Shown: positions 34,127 to 42,694, counted from the first letter of the stretch. The stretch is DNA of 64,000 bases from Nocardioides sp. YIM 152315 (GCF_029210375.1 NZ_JARGER010000037.1:124001-188000); one strand, 5' to 3'. A program made the numbers and translations. The notes: generated by a model not told the origin, from the letters alone.

Positions 34127-34876
34127 TCAGGTCGGCAGCACTCGCCGCAGGAACTGCCGGGTCCGCTCCTCGGTCGGCGAGCTGAAGATCTGCGACGGCG
34201 GTCCCTGCTCGAGGATCCGGCCGCGGTCGAGGAAGCAGACCGACGTGGCGACGTCGCGGGCGAAGGCCATCTCGTGGGTCGCGATCACCATGGTCATGCC
34301 GGCCTCGGCCTCGGCCCTCACGATCGACAGCACCTCGCCAACGAGCTCGGGGTCGAGGGCGGCGGTGATCTCGTCGAGAAGCAGCAGCGTGGGCGAGGTG
34401 CACAGCGCGCGGACGAGCGCGGCGCGCTGCTGCTGCCCGCCCGACATCTGGTCGGGGTGCTTGGCGGCGTGCTCCGCCAGCCCGAACCGCTCGAGCAACG
34501 ACAGCGCGCGCGACTCCGCCTCCGCCCGGGAGACGCCGTGCACCCGGCGCGGCGCCAGCGTGCAGTTGTCGAGGACGGTCAGGTGCGGGAAGAGGTTGTA
34601 GGCCTGGAACACCATGCCGATCCGCGACCGCACCGCGCGCGGGTCGACCCGCGGGTCGGAGATCTCGCGGCTCTCGAAGGCGATGATGCCGTCGTCGATC
34701 TCCTCGAGCAGGTTCAGGCAGCGCAGCAGCGTCGACTTGCCCGAGCCCGACGACCCGATCAGGCAGATCACGTCGTGGGGCTCCACGGTCAGCGAGACGT
34801 CGTCGAGCACGACGCGATCGCCGTACGACTTCCGCAGCCCGGACACCGACAGGAGGCTCGCCGTCTGACCGCTCAC
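34127..34876 (-). CDS. polar amino acid ABC transporter ATP-binding protein
   Basis: 249 residues from GTG 34876. Walker A GSSGSGKST, Q-loop MVFQAYNLFPHL, signature MSGGQQQRAALVRA, Walker B LLLLDEITAALDPE and switch His in ATHEMAFA are complete, and the sequence is GlnQ/HisP-like. It energises uptake through the adjacent permease. The GTG overlaps the permease stop by 4 bp. Last gene of a three-gene operon; a palindrome follows it. Confidence 0.93.
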   Translation of the reverse strand: MSGQTASLLSVSGLRKSYGDRVVLDDVSLTVEPHDVICLIGSSGSGKSTLLRCLNLLEEIDDGIIAFESREISDPRVDPRAVRSRIGMVFQAYNLFPHLTVLDNCTLAPRRVHGVSRAEAESRALSLLERFGLAEHAAKHPDQMSGGQQQRAALVRALCTSPTLLLLDEITAALDPELVGEVLSIVRAEAEAGMTMVIATHEMAFARDVATSVCFLDRGRILEQGPPSQIFSSPTEERTRQFLRRVLPT

Positions 34877-35721
34877 AGCGCACCCGCCAGCTCGCGCCGC
34901 CGCATCCGCGCGGTCAGCCAGTCACACAGCCGCGCCAGCGGCACGGTCATCGCGATGAAGAACCCGGCGACCACGAGGTACGGCGTGAAGTTGAAGTTGT
35001 AGAGCGTGTAGTCGCGGGCGGTGGCGACCGCCTCGAAGACACCGGCCGCCGACGCGAGCGCAGTGTCCTTCTGCAGGGACACGAAGTCGTTGAGCAGCGG
35101 GGGTACGACGCGGCGCACCGCCTGCGGGACGATCACGTGCCGCAGCGCCTGACCGCGGGAGAGCCCCAGGGCCTGCGCACTCGACCACTGCGAGGGGTGC
35201 ACCGACTCGATGCCGGAGCGGAACACCTCGGCGACGTACGCGCTGTAGGAGACGATCAGCGCCGCCGTCGCCCAGAAGAAGGGGCTGTTGGAGAGGCCCT
35301 GCAGCTGCAGCGCGGGCATCCCGAACGCGAAGAGGTAGACCAGCAGGATCGTGGGGATGCCACGCACGACGTCGGTGTAGACGACCGCGGTCACGCGCAG
35401 CGGCATCAGCCACGGGGAGCGACTGACCCGCGCCATCGCGATCAGCATCGCGATGACCAGGATGAACGCCTCGGCGATCAGGAACATCTTGATGTTGAGC
35501 CAGATGGCGTCCCGGATGTCGGGGAAGGACGCCTTCGCGTCGGGCCAGCTGAGGAAGTTCTCCTTGACCGTCTCCCAGCCGGGCGACTGCGTGACGGCGA
35601 AGCCGATCGCGACGAACACCCCGACGGTCATCGCCGTCGCGATCGCCGCCGAACGGGTGCGGAGCCGGCTCCGCACCCGCCGACGGTCGAGCTCGTGCTG
35701 GCTGGGAGACCAGTCGCTCAC
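34873..35721 (-). CDS. polar amino acid ABC transporter permease
   Basis: 282 residues from GTG 35721. Five or more membrane helices begin with IATAMTVGVFVAIGFAV. The His/Glu/Gln-type EAA loop is in SSAQALGLSRGQALRHVIVP. Family members of this class usually work as homodimers or with a second permease; none is seen here, so a homodimer is likely. Coupled by 4-bp overlaps to both neighbours. Confidence 0.92.
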   Translation of the reverse strand: MSDWSPSQHELDRRRVRSRLRTRSAAIATAMTVGVFVAIGFAVTQSPGWETVKENFLSWPDAKASFPDIRDAIWLNIKMFLIAEAFILVIAMLIAMARVSRSPWLMPLRVTAVVYTDVVRGIPTILLVYLFAFGMPALQLQGLSNSPFFWATAALIVSYSAYVAEVFRSGIESVHPSQWSSAQALGLSRGQALRHVIVPQAVRRVVPPLLNDFVSLQKDTALASAAGVFEAVATARDYTLYNFNFTPYLVVAGFFIAMTVPLARLCDWLTARMRRRELAGAL

Positions 35722-36599
35722 TGGAGCTCGGGGACGTTCACCACGTCGGAGAGCCACTGCTTCTCGATCTGGTCGAGGGTGCCGTCCTCGCGCAGGGCCG
35801 CGAGCGCGTCGTTGACGCACGCGACCAGCCCGCTGCCCTTCTCGAAGAGCATGCCGAACTCCTCCTGCTCACCGGTGTCCGGCTGGAACTGCCCGACGAT
35901 CGCGCTCTTCGGGATCTCCACCGCGGAGATGTAGAACGCCGTGGGAAGGTCGGCGAGGATCGCGTCGACCTGGTCGTTCTGCAGCGCGTTCTTGGCGGCG
36001 TTGGTGTCCTCGAAGACGGCGGGGTCCGTCTCCGGCCGGATCACGTCGCGGATCGCGGTCAGCGAGGTCGTGCCCGTCTGGGCGCCGAGGCGCAGGCCCT
36101 TGAGGTCGGCGAGGCTGGCGGCCTCGGCCCCGGCGGTGCCCGTGAGCGCGATCACGGCCTGCGCGGCGGAGTAGTAGCCGTCGGAGAAGTCGACGACCTC
36201 CGCCCGCTCGGGGGTGATCGAGATCTGGTTGATGTCGAAGTCGAAGTCCTTCGGCCCGGGCGCGTAGGACTTGTTGAACGGGACCTTGACCCACGTCACC
36301 TGGTCCTCGCCGAAGCCGAGCTCTCCCGCCACGGCGTAGGCGACCGCCGCCTCGAAGCCCTCGCCGTTGCTCGGGTCGTTGTCCACGAACCACGGCTCGT
36401 ACGCCGGGGAGTCGGTGCCCACCGTGAGCTGTCCGGCCGTCTTCAGCGGCAGCGAGTCGGTGGCGCAGGCGTCGGCGTTGCTCGAGTCGGTCGCCTCGAC
36501 AGCCGTCGACGACTCGCCGTCGGACTCGGGCGCGCACGCGGCGGCGGCAAGGACGAAGGGGACGACGGCCGCGACGGCCAGGGATCGACGTACACGCAT
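35718..36599 (-). CDS. amino acid ABC transporter substrate-binding lipoprotein
   Basis: 293 residues. A lipoprotein signal peptide (MRVRRSLAVAAVVPFVLAAA then AC) gives a lipidated cysteine at about position 22. The SBP_bac_3 fold follows (LTVGTDSPAYEPWFVDN, EGFEAAVAYAVAGEL, the strand DFDINQISITPERAEVVDFS). The ligand arginine region of polar amino acid binders appears as ITPERAE. First gene of the operon; TACGCT six bases before ATG 36599 suggests a leaderless message. Substrate unknown. Confidence 0.92.
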   Translation of the reverse strand: MRVRRSLAVAAVVPFVLAAAACAPESDGESSTAVEATDSSNADACATDSLPLKTAGQLTVGTDSPAYEPWFVDNDPSNGEGFEAAVAYAVAGELGFGEDQVTWVKVPFNKSYAPGPKDFDFDINQISITPERAEVVDFSDGYYSAAQAVIALTGTAGAEAASLADLKGLRLGAQTGTTSLTAIRDVIRPETDPAVFEDTNAAKNALQNDQVDAILADLPTAFYISAVEIPKSAIVGQFQPDTGEQEEFGMLFEKGSGLVACVNDALAALREDGTLDQIEKQWLSDVVNVPELQ

Positions 36600-36620
36600 G
36601 GAGGAAGCGTAGAGCCGGAG

Positions 36621-37076
36621 TCAGTGGTGGTGCTGGGCATCGTGCATCTGGTGGACCACGGCGTGACCGCGGCCACGCCCGATCATCCAGTGGTTCACCG
36701 GCACGGTGACGACGAAGGCGACCGCGAGCGCCACCACGAGCGAACCCCAGAACAGTGCGTCGGCGAGTCCGGCGTCGAGCGCGCCCGGCACGGCCAGCAT
36801 GAAGCCGTTGTCGACGATCTCCATCACGAGGATCGAGACGGTGTCGGCGGCCAGGGCCACCCGGATCGCGGCGCGTACGTCGACACCGGCACGCCGCTGC
36901 CCCGTGAAGGTCAGGAGGTAGCCGAAGAAGAACGCGAGCACGATCGACAACGCGATGCTCCCGGTGTTGTGCCAGCCCCACCAGGTGGCCAGCACCATGC
37001 CCAGCACCTCGCCGATCGCGCAGCCGGTCAGGCAGTGCCGCGTCGCCGTCACCGCCATCCGCCACGAGGAGTCCAT
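36621..37076 (-). CDS. DUF4396 family membrane protein
   Basis: 151 residues with four hydrophobic segments (SIALSIVLAFFFGYLLTF; ALFWGSLVVALAVAFVVTVP) and a histidine-rich C terminus (HAVVHQMHDAQHHH) that could bind metal. N-terminal CLTGCAIGEVLGM is typical of DUF4396. Function unknown; copper or other metal handling is a guess from the histidines. The ATG at 37076 is 12 bp from the divergent M28 start, and TAGCCT (37089-37084) lies seven bases upstream, on top of the partner's start codon. Confidence 0.85.
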   Translation of the reverse strand: MDSSWRMAVTATRHCLTGCAIGEVLGMVLATWWGWHNTGSIALSIVLAFFFGYLLTFTGQRRAGVDVRAAIRVALAADTVSILVMEIVDNGFMLAVPGALDAGLADALFWGSLVVALAVAFVVTVPVNHWMIGRGRGHAVVHQMHDAQHHH

Positions 37077-37089
37077 ACGATCGAGGCTA
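37076..37089. promoter_or_regulatory. interlocked leaderless promoters of DUF4396 and M28 genes
   Basis: Rightward: TACGAT (37076-37081), seven bases, ATG 37089. Leftward: TAGCCT (37089-37084), seven bases, ATG 37076. Each -10 begins on the other gene's start codon, so the two cannot be opened by polymerase at once. Confidence 0.65.
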
Positions 37090-38042
37090 TGCGGGTCGTC
37101 GCGATCGTGCTCGCCGTCGTGGTCCTCGGCGGCTGCTCCGGGGACCCGGTCGAGCCCCGACAACCCGTGTCGACCACCCCGGCGCCCACGACCGCCCCCA
37201 CGACTGCGCCGCCCTCCGGGACCGCGACCCCGGCGCCGCCCGCCCGCTTCGACGCGACCCGGGCGATGCGCACCGTGCGCCACCTGGCCGGGAGGATCGG
37301 GCCGCGGCTCGCGACCGGGCCGGCCTTCCGCGAGGCGGCAGCCTGGGTCGCGGACGGCCTCGCGGCGCAGGGGTACGCCGTGCGACGCCAGTCGTTCCCG
37401 CTCCCGGCCGGTGACTCGTGGGGGGTGCCGGTCCGCGCCGGTCGGTCGAGCAACGTGATCGCCACGCCTCGAGACTTCGACCCGGTCGCGCCGTACGCGC
37501 TGGTCGGCGCGCACCTCGACACCGTCGCCGTCGCTCCGGGCGCCGAGGACAACGCGTCGGGCGTGGCCGTGCTGCTGGAGCTGGCCCGGGTCCTGGGCGG
37601 CACCGGCCAGGTGGTGCTCGTGGCGTTCGGCGGCGAGGAGCCGCGCGGACCGGGCGAGCTCCACCACTTCGGCTCGAAGAGGTACGTCGCCGCGCTGGCG
37701 CCCGCCGTCGGCCGGCAGCTGCGCGCCATGGTCTCCCTCGACCGGGTCGGCGTCGGGAGCGTCGTCCCGCTGTCGTCGGTCGAGGGCACGCCGAGCGCGC
37801 TGCGCGACCGGCTGGCCCGGGTGGCCGAGCGGGAGGGCATCCCCACCGTCGTCGAGACGGACTCGGCGAGCGACCACGAGTCGTTCGCGGACGCCGGATT
37901 CGTCGCGGCGCGGATCGGCAGCACGCCGTACGCCGGCTACCACTCGGCCGCGGACGCGCCCGCGGTCGTCGACCCGGCGCAGCTGCGTCGGGTCGGCCGG
38001 CTGCTCACGGCCTGGGTCAGCGCGGCGCTGCGAGCGAGCTGA
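37089..38042 (+). CDS. M28 family zinc aminopeptidase, lipoprotein
   Basis: 317 residues. Signal peptide MRVVAIVLAVVVLGG then lipid-modified C16; a Pro/Thr-rich linker follows. The zinc site can be seen as H in VGAHLDTV, D in AEDNASGV, E-E in FGGEEPRG and H in YAGYHSAAD; a further Asp lies in SLDRVGVG. It is anchored to the outer face of the membrane and probably trims peptides. Its 3' end overlaps the convergent capA-like gene by 26 bp. Confidence 0.9.
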   Translation: MRVVAIVLAVVVLGGCSGDPVEPRQPVSTTPAPTTAPTTAPPSGTATPAPPARFDATRAMRTVRHLAGRIGPRLATGPAFREAAAWVADGLAAQGYAVRRQSFPLPAGDSWGVPVRAGRSSNVIATPRDFDPVAPYALVGAHLDTVAVAPGAEDNASGVAVLLELARVLGGTGQVVLVAFGGEEPRGPGELHHFGSKRYVAALAPAVGRQLRAMVSLDRVGVGSVVPLSSVEGTPSALRDRLARVAEREGIPTVVETDSASDHESFADAGFVAARIGSTPYAGYHSAADAPAVVDPAQLRRVGRLLTAWVSAALRAS

Positions 38043-39378
38043 GCTCCCAGAACGGGTCGAGGATGCTTCCCGCCTTCTCCCGCGGGACCGGCCGCGGCGC
38101 GAGGTCGGCGTCCATCCGGTAGGGCACGAAGTTGGCCGCCATCAGCCGCCCACCCCAGAACGTCGCCTCCAGCACCAGCCCCTCACGGGTCTGCGGGGTC
38201 GTCATGTCGAAGGTGAAGTTGCCGAGCGAGTGCACGACGAGGGTGTCGTCGACCGGTCCGCGCACCAGCTCGGCTCCCTGCACCCAGTGCGGGTGGCCGC
38301 CGACGACGAGGTCGGCGCCGGCCCCCGCCAGCTGTCGCGCGACCCGGTGCTGGATCGGCTCGGGCCGGTGGGTGTACTGGGTCCCCCAGTGCGGCAGCAC
38401 CACGACGACGTCGACCCGCCGCGACAGCCGTCGTACGTCGCCCAGGAACCGGTCGAGCTCGGCCCGGTCGAGCGGGCCGGTGCGCGGCGGCATGCTCACC
38501 GACACGGCACCCGGCCGCCCGGGTCCCGCCTCGGGGGTCTCGCCGATCGCGTTGAACCCGAGGAAGCCGAAGCGGACGCCGTCGCGCTCCAGCACCACGG
38601 GCTTCCGCGCCCGGGCGAGGTCGCGGCCCGCGCCGAACGTCGGCAGGTCGCCCTCGCGCAGCAGCCGGACGGTGTCGACGAGTGCGCGGTCGCCGTAGTC
38701 GCCGGTGTGGTTGTTGGCCAGGTCGATCGCGTCGAACCCGGCGTCGCGCAGCTCGCCACGCACCGACGGCGGCGCGTGGAACGAGTCGCCGCCCTGCCTC
38801 GGCGGGCCGTCGTCGGAGAGCGTGCTCTCCAGGTTGCCGACGGTGAGCTCGGCGTCGGCCAGGCGTCCCGACATCGGCTCCAGCACCGGCAGCCCGGTGA
38901 CGCCGCGGCCGAGCATGACGTCGCCGACGACGGTCAGCGTGGTCACCTCCGCCGGCGTCGGTCCGGCGACCTGGAGCGGGTACGCCGCGGGGTCGCGCAG
39001 CGGGTCGACCCCGTCGACGGTGGCCACCCGTACGGCGGGACCGACCGCGGCGGATGAGACGACGGCGACCGTGTCCATCGGCAGGTGTCGCAGCCCGACG
39101 GTCCGCTCGGTGGTGCGCAAGGGCCCGGCGGGCTGGCCGAGCCGCCGCCAGTCGTCGATCGCGCCGCGCCGCAGCCGGCGGGCCTGCTCGAGCGTCAGGG
39201 CGAGCGCCGGCCGCCGCGCGTTGACCGCGAGCACCAGGGGACGGGTGGAGGGCGCCACGCTGTCGGAGGGCGACGACGAGGGCACCTCGGTGATCGCCCG
39301 GTCGACCGGCTCGGGCTCGGCGTCGTCGGTGCAGCCCGCGAGCGCGAGCACCAGCACGCACCCCACCAGGAGCCTCAT
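38017..39378 (-). CDS. CapA family metallophosphatase-like lipoprotein
   Basis: 453 residues. Lipoprotein signal MRLLVGCVLVLALAG then C. A substrate-binding-like segment (residues about 45-140) precedes the PGA_cap/CapA domain, which starts TLTVVGDVMLGRG and has VGNLESTLS, LANNHTGDYG and VVGGHPHWVQG, giving the calcineurin-like metal ligands. CapA proteins were named for poly-gamma-glutamate capsule synthesis, but most actinobacterial members are uncharacterised. TACCCT seven bases upstream supports ATG 39378. Confidence 0.9.
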   Translation of the reverse strand: MRLLVGCVLVLALAGCTDDAEPEPVDRAITEVPSSSPSDSVAPSTRPLVLAVNARRPALALTLEQARRLRRGAIDDWRRLGQPAGPLRTTERTVGLRHLPMDTVAVVSSAAVGPAVRVATVDGVDPLRDPAAYPLQVAGPTPAEVTTLTVVGDVMLGRGVTGLPVLEPMSGRLADAELTVGNLESTLSDDGPPRQGGDSFHAPPSVRGELRDAGFDAIDLANNHTGDYGDRALVDTVRLLREGDLPTFGAGRDLARARKPVVLERDGVRFGFLGFNAIGETPEAGPGRPGAVSVSMPPRTGPLDRAELDRFLGDVRRLSRRVDVVVVLPHWGTQYTHRPEPIQHRVARQLAGAGADLVVGGHPHWVQGAELVRGPVDDTLVVHSLGNFTFDMTTPQTREGLVLEATFWGGRLMAANFVPYRMDADLAPRPVPREKAGSILDPFWELSSLAAPR

Positions 39379-39385
39379 GAGGACA

Positions 39386-39395
39386 AGGGTAGGTT
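39386..39395. promoter_or_regulatory. overlapping back-to-back -10 boxes, capA-like and malY-like genes
   Basis: Leftward TACCCT (39391-39386) with seven bases to ATG 39378, and rightward TAGGTT (39390-39395) with six bases to GTG 39402, share the TA step at 39390-39391. The whole gap is 23 bp. Confidence 0.65.
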
Positions 39396-39401
39396 GCCTG
39401 A

Positions 39402-40529
39402 GTGATCCGAGATCTCACCGACGACGAGGCCCGCGCCGCGCTGCCGCTGAAGTGGGAGACCCCGGGAGTGGTCCCGGCCTGGGTGGCGGAGATGGACTAC
39501 CGGCAGGCCGAGCCGATCACCGAGGCACTCGTCGACGCCGTACGCCGCGGCGCGCTGGGCTATCCGCCGCACGGCGACGACCTCGGTGCCGCCTTCTCCG
39601 GCTTCGCCGCGCGGCACTGGGGCTGGGAGGTGGGGCCCGAGGCGTCGATGCCGACCGGTGGCGTGATGAGCGGCATCCGGATCGCCCTCGAGGTGCTCTG
39701 CCCGCCGGGGCCCGTCGTGGTGCCGATGCCGTGCTACCCGCCGTTCCGCGACGTCGTCGCCGTCACCGGGCGCGAGCTGGTGCCGGTGCCGCTCGATCCC
39801 GACAGCGACGACACCCGGCTCGACCTGGCGGCCGTCTCCCGCTCGTTCGCGGCCGGGGCGCGCACCCTGCTGCTGTGCAACCCGCACAACCCGCTCGGGC
39901 ACGTGCCGTCGCGCGAGGAGCTGGCGGCGCTCGCCGCGCTGGCGCGGGAGTACGACGCCCGCGTGATCTCCGACGAGATCCACGCCCCGCTGGTGCTGGA
40001 CGGCGCGACGATGTTCACGCCGTACCTCACCGTCGACGACCGCGCGATCGTGGTCACCAGCGCGTCGAAGACGTTCAACATGCCGGCGACCCACGGCGCG
40101 CAGCTCGTGCTCCCCGAACCGGCCGACCGTGAGCGGCTGGCGGCGGTGCCGATCCCCGCGCAGAACACCTGGTCTGCCCTCGGCGTCGTCGCGGGCACGG
40201 TCGCGTGGCGCGACTGCGACGACTGGCTCGACGCGCTGCGCGGCCGGCTCTCGACGCAGCGCGGGCTGCTGGTCGACCTGGTCGCTGATCGGCTGCCGAA
40301 GGCGCGGATGCGCCCGCTCCGCGCGACGTACCTCGCCTGGCTCGACCTGCGCGACCACGGCGTCGCCGACCCGGCCGCCGCCGCGCTCGCCCACGGGGTG
40401 CGGGTCGCCCCGGGCCACGACTACCAGCCCGGCCTCGACGGGCACGTCCGGGTCAACATCGCCACCAGCCCCGACCGGCTGGAGCAGGTCGTCGACGGGC
40501 TGGCCGCCGCGGTCGGAACACCCGGTTGA
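39402..40529 (+). CDS. MalY/PatB family PLP-dependent aminotransferase (C-S lyase-like)
   Basis: 375 residues from GTG 39402. The Schiff-base lysine is in TSASKTFNMPA, the PLP aspartate in ISDEIHAPL and the phosphate/ring contacts in CNPHNPLG. Fold-type I, MalY/PatB group, which usually shows cystathionine beta-lyase activity. Cytosolic, probably a homodimer. It ends at a strong hairpin before the convergent GH1 gene. Confidence 0.92.
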   Translation: MIRDLTDDEARAALPLKWETPGVVPAWVAEMDYRQAEPITEALVDAVRRGALGYPPHGDDLGAAFSGFAARHWGWEVGPEASMPTGGVMSGIRIALEVLCPPGPVVVPMPCYPPFRDVVAVTGRELVPVPLDPDSDDTRLDLAAVSRSFAAGARTLLLCNPHNPLGHVPSREELAALAALAREYDARVISDEIHAPLVLDGATMFTPYLTVDDRAIVVTSASKTFNMPATHGAQLVLPEPADRERLAAVPIPAQNTWSALGVVAGTVAWRDCDDWLDALRGRLSTQRGLLVDLVADRLPKARMRPLRATYLAWLDLRDHGVADPAAAALAHGVRVAPGHDYQPGLDGHVRVNIATSPDRLEQVVDGLAAAVGTPG

Positions 40530-40540
40530 CCGGGTATTCC

Positions 40541-40576
40541 CTCGCTTCTGGGGCAATGCAACACCCCAGAAGCGAG
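40541..40576. terminator. bidirectional terminator
   Basis: CTCGCTTCTGGGG (40541-40553) and CCCCAGAAGCGAG (40564-40576) pair perfectly with a ten-base loop, between the convergent MalY-like and GH1 genes. Confidence 0.9.
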
Positions 40577-40599
40577 AGGATTGCCTGAGAGGTGCCGGC

Positions 40600-41961
40600 T
40601 CAGCCGGCCGACCTCGTCTGCGCGGCGATCACGTCGGCGTACCACTGGAACGACCGCTTGGGCGTGCGCCTCTGGGTCTCGTAGTCGATGTGCACCAGCC
40701 CGAAGCGCTGCTTGAGGCCCTCGGCCCACTCGAAGTTGTCCATGAGCGACCACGTGTAGTAGCCGCGGACGTCGACACCGCGCTGGACGGCGGTGGCGAC
40801 GGCGCGCAGGTGGGCGTCGAGGTAGTCGATCCGGGGCTGGTCGTCGACGACGCCGTGCTCGTCGGGGCCCATGTTGTAGGCGCAGCCGGACTCGGTGATG
40901 TAGATCGGCGGCAGCGCGGCGCGGTAGCGGGCGCGCAGGAGGATCAGCCACTCGCGCAGCGCGTCGGGGACCACCGGCCAGCCGAAGTCGGTCACCGGGT
41001 AGCCGAGCAGCTCGCGGAACTCGAACGGCATCTCCGCGTCCTCCGCGGCCGCGCCGATCTTGAACGGGTTGTAGTAGTTCACCCCGTAGAAGTCGAGCGG
41101 CTGGCGGACCACCGCGAGGTCGCCGTCGCGGACGATGCCGTCGAAGAGCGGCGCGAGGTCCGTCGGGTACCGGCCGAGCAGCATCGGCTCGATGAACATG
41201 CCGTTCCAGAGCGCGTCGAAGAGCTTGGTCGCGCCGACGTCGGCCTCGTCCTCGCTCGCCGGCCACATCGGTGCATGGTTGTTGGCGCAGCCGACGCTGG
41301 TCGCGCCGGCCGCGCGCAGTGCGATCGCGGCGCGGCCGTGGCCGAGCAGCAGGTGGTGGGCCACCGGCATCGAGTCGAACATCAGCGTCCGGCCGGGGGC
41401 GTGCATGCCGGTCGCGTAGCCCATCATCATCACGACGTTGGGCTCGTTGACCGGTATCCAGTGCTCGACGCGGTCCGCGAACCTCTCGCCGACGATCGCG
41501 GCGTACTCGGCGAACCTGTCGACGGTCGCGCGGTTGAGCCACCCGCCGTCGTCCTCGAGCGCCTGCGGCAGGTCCCAGTGGTAGAGCGTGACCATCGGCT
41601 GCACGCCGGCCGCCAGCAGCTCGTCGACGAGCCTGTCGTAGAACGCGAGGCCCTGGGCGTTGGTTGGCCCGGAGCCGGTCGGCTGGATGCGCGGCCACGA
41701 CACCGAGAGCCGGTAGCCGCCCACCCCGAGCTGCCTCATCAGGGCGACGTCCTCGGCGTACCGGTGGTAGTGGTCGCACGCGACGGCCCCGCTCGACCCG
41801 TCCTGGATCCGGCCGGGCTCGGCGCAGAACGTGTCCCAGATACTGGGGCCCCTGCCGTCCTCGGCGGCAGCGCCCTCGATCTGGTACGACGCCGTGCTGG
41901 TGCCGAACCGGAAGCCGGGTGGGAGCTGGGGGAGGTCCGTGCTCGGGCGGGGGTCTGGCAC
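40600..41961 (-). CDS. GH1 beta-glucosidase
   Basis: 453 residues from GTG 41961. FGTSTASYQIEGAA is the classic GH1 start; the acid/base glutamate is in WIPVNEPN and the nucleophile in YITESGCAYN. The C-terminal substrate block YYTWSLMDNFEWAEG is complete. It is cytosolic and hydrolyses aryl- or cello-oligosaccharide glucosides. GTG 41967 and ATG 42039 are alternative starts, but the first lacks a promoter box and the second overlaps the pirin gene. CATCAT lies seven bases upstream of GTG 41961. Confidence 0.92.
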   Translation of the reverse strand: MPDPRPSTDLPQLPPGFRFGTSTASYQIEGAAAEDGRGPSIWDTFCAEPGRIQDGSSGAVACDHYHRYAEDVALMRQLGVGGYRLSVSWPRIQPTGSGPTNAQGLAFYDRLVDELLAAGVQPMVTLYHWDLPQALEDDGGWLNRATVDRFAEYAAIVGERFADRVEHWIPVNEPNVVMMMGYATGMHAPGRTLMFDSMPVAHHLLLGHGRAAIALRAAGATSVGCANNHAPMWPASEDEADVGATKLFDALWNGMFIEPMLLGRYPTDLAPLFDGIVRDGDLAVVRQPLDFYGVNYYNPFKIGAAAEDAEMPFEFRELLGYPVTDFGWPVVPDALREWLILLRARYRAALPPIYITESGCAYNMGPDEHGVVDDQPRIDYLDAHLRAVATAVQRGVDVRGYYTWSLMDNFEWAEGLKQRFGLVHIDYETQRRTPKRSFQWYADVIAAQTRSAG

Positions 41962-41980
41962 GGGCACAATGATGCCCGTG
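41959..41980. promoter_or_regulatory. symmetric divergent start region, GH1 and pirin genes
   Basis: CACGGGCA and TGCCCGTG form a perfect inverted repeat with a six-base spacer; its ends are the two GTG starts themselves. -10-like boxes CACAAT (41965-41970, +) and CATCAT (41974-41969, -) each stand seven bases before a GTG. Confidence 0.55.
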
Positions 41981-42640
41981 AGTGTCGAGATCCGTCGCGG
42001 AACCGACCGCTTCCTCACCCGGAATGAGGGCGTCGTCACCCGGCACTCGTTCTCGTTCGGCGGCCACTACGACCCGGAGAACGTCCGCTTCGGACGGCTG
42101 GTGTGCCACGACGACCATCTGCTCGCGCACGGCAGGGGCTTCGGCGACCACCCGCACCGCGACGTCGACATCGTCACGTGGGTGCTCGGCGGCGAGCTGC
42201 ACCACGACGACTCGGCCGGACACCGCGGCGTCGTCCGCCCGGGCGAGGTCCAGGTGCTCTCCGCCGGGGCGGGCGTGACGCACTCCGAGGTCGCCGGTCC
42301 CCACGGTCCGACCCGCTTCGTCCAGGCCTGGCTGACGCCGACGAGCGACGGCGCCGAGCCGGCGTACTCCGTCACGCCGGTCTCGCTCGCCCCGGGCGCG
42401 CTGACCGAGGTGGCACGGCTCGGCGACGCGGTCTTCTCCGTCGCGCGGCTCGGCGAGGGAGACGAGGTCCGGCTGCCCGACGCCCCCCTCGTGCACGCCT
42501 ACGTCGCGGGCGGGGCGCTCACCCGATCGTCGCTGGCCGAGCCGCTGGCGGACGGCGACGCCTTCCGCATCACCGACGTCTCGGGTGTCGCGGTCACCGC
42601 CGCCGTGCCCACCGAGCTGCTCGTGTGGTCCTTCGTCTGA
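41978..42640 (+). CDS. pirin family protein
   Basis: 220 residues from GTG 41978 (VSVEIRRGTDRFLTR). The N-terminal cupin metal ligands occur in GFGDHPHRDVDIVTWVLGG, with the later histidine and glutamate in HHDDSAGH and AGVTHSEV. Pirins are quercetinase-like or regulatory iron proteins; most are not characterised. ATG 41972 and 41969 would also be in frame, but neither has a promoter box and family members start near VSVEIRRG. Divergent from GH1. Confidence 0.88.
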   Translation: MSVEIRRGTDRFLTRNEGVVTRHSFSFGGHYDPENVRFGRLVCHDDHLLAHGRGFGDHPHRDVDIVTWVLGGELHHDDSAGHRGVVRPGEVQVLSAGAGVTHSEVAGPHGPTRFVQAWLTPTSDGAEPAYSVTPVSLAPGALTEVARLGDAVFSVARLGEGDEVRLPDAPLVHAYVAGGALTRSSLAEPLADGDAFRITDVSGVAVTAAVPTELLVWSFV

Positions 42641-42642
42641 TC

Positions 42643-42684
42643 GGTGGTTTCGACACAGGCGCCAGGGCGCCTTCCTCAACCACC
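42643..42684. repeat. dispersed hairpin repeat GGTGGTT family, copy 2
   Basis: GGTGGTTTCGACA at the left and CCTCAACCACC at the right pair at their ends, with inner GGCGCC/GGCGCC. Orientation is opposite to copy 3. It lies directly after the pirin stop. Confidence 0.85.
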
Positions 42685-42694
42685 GTGCCGCCCC

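Noticed and set aside
41962..42039. GH1 start at ATG 42039.
   Set aside because: It lies inside the pirin coding region and adds a basic leader unlike GH1 proteins.
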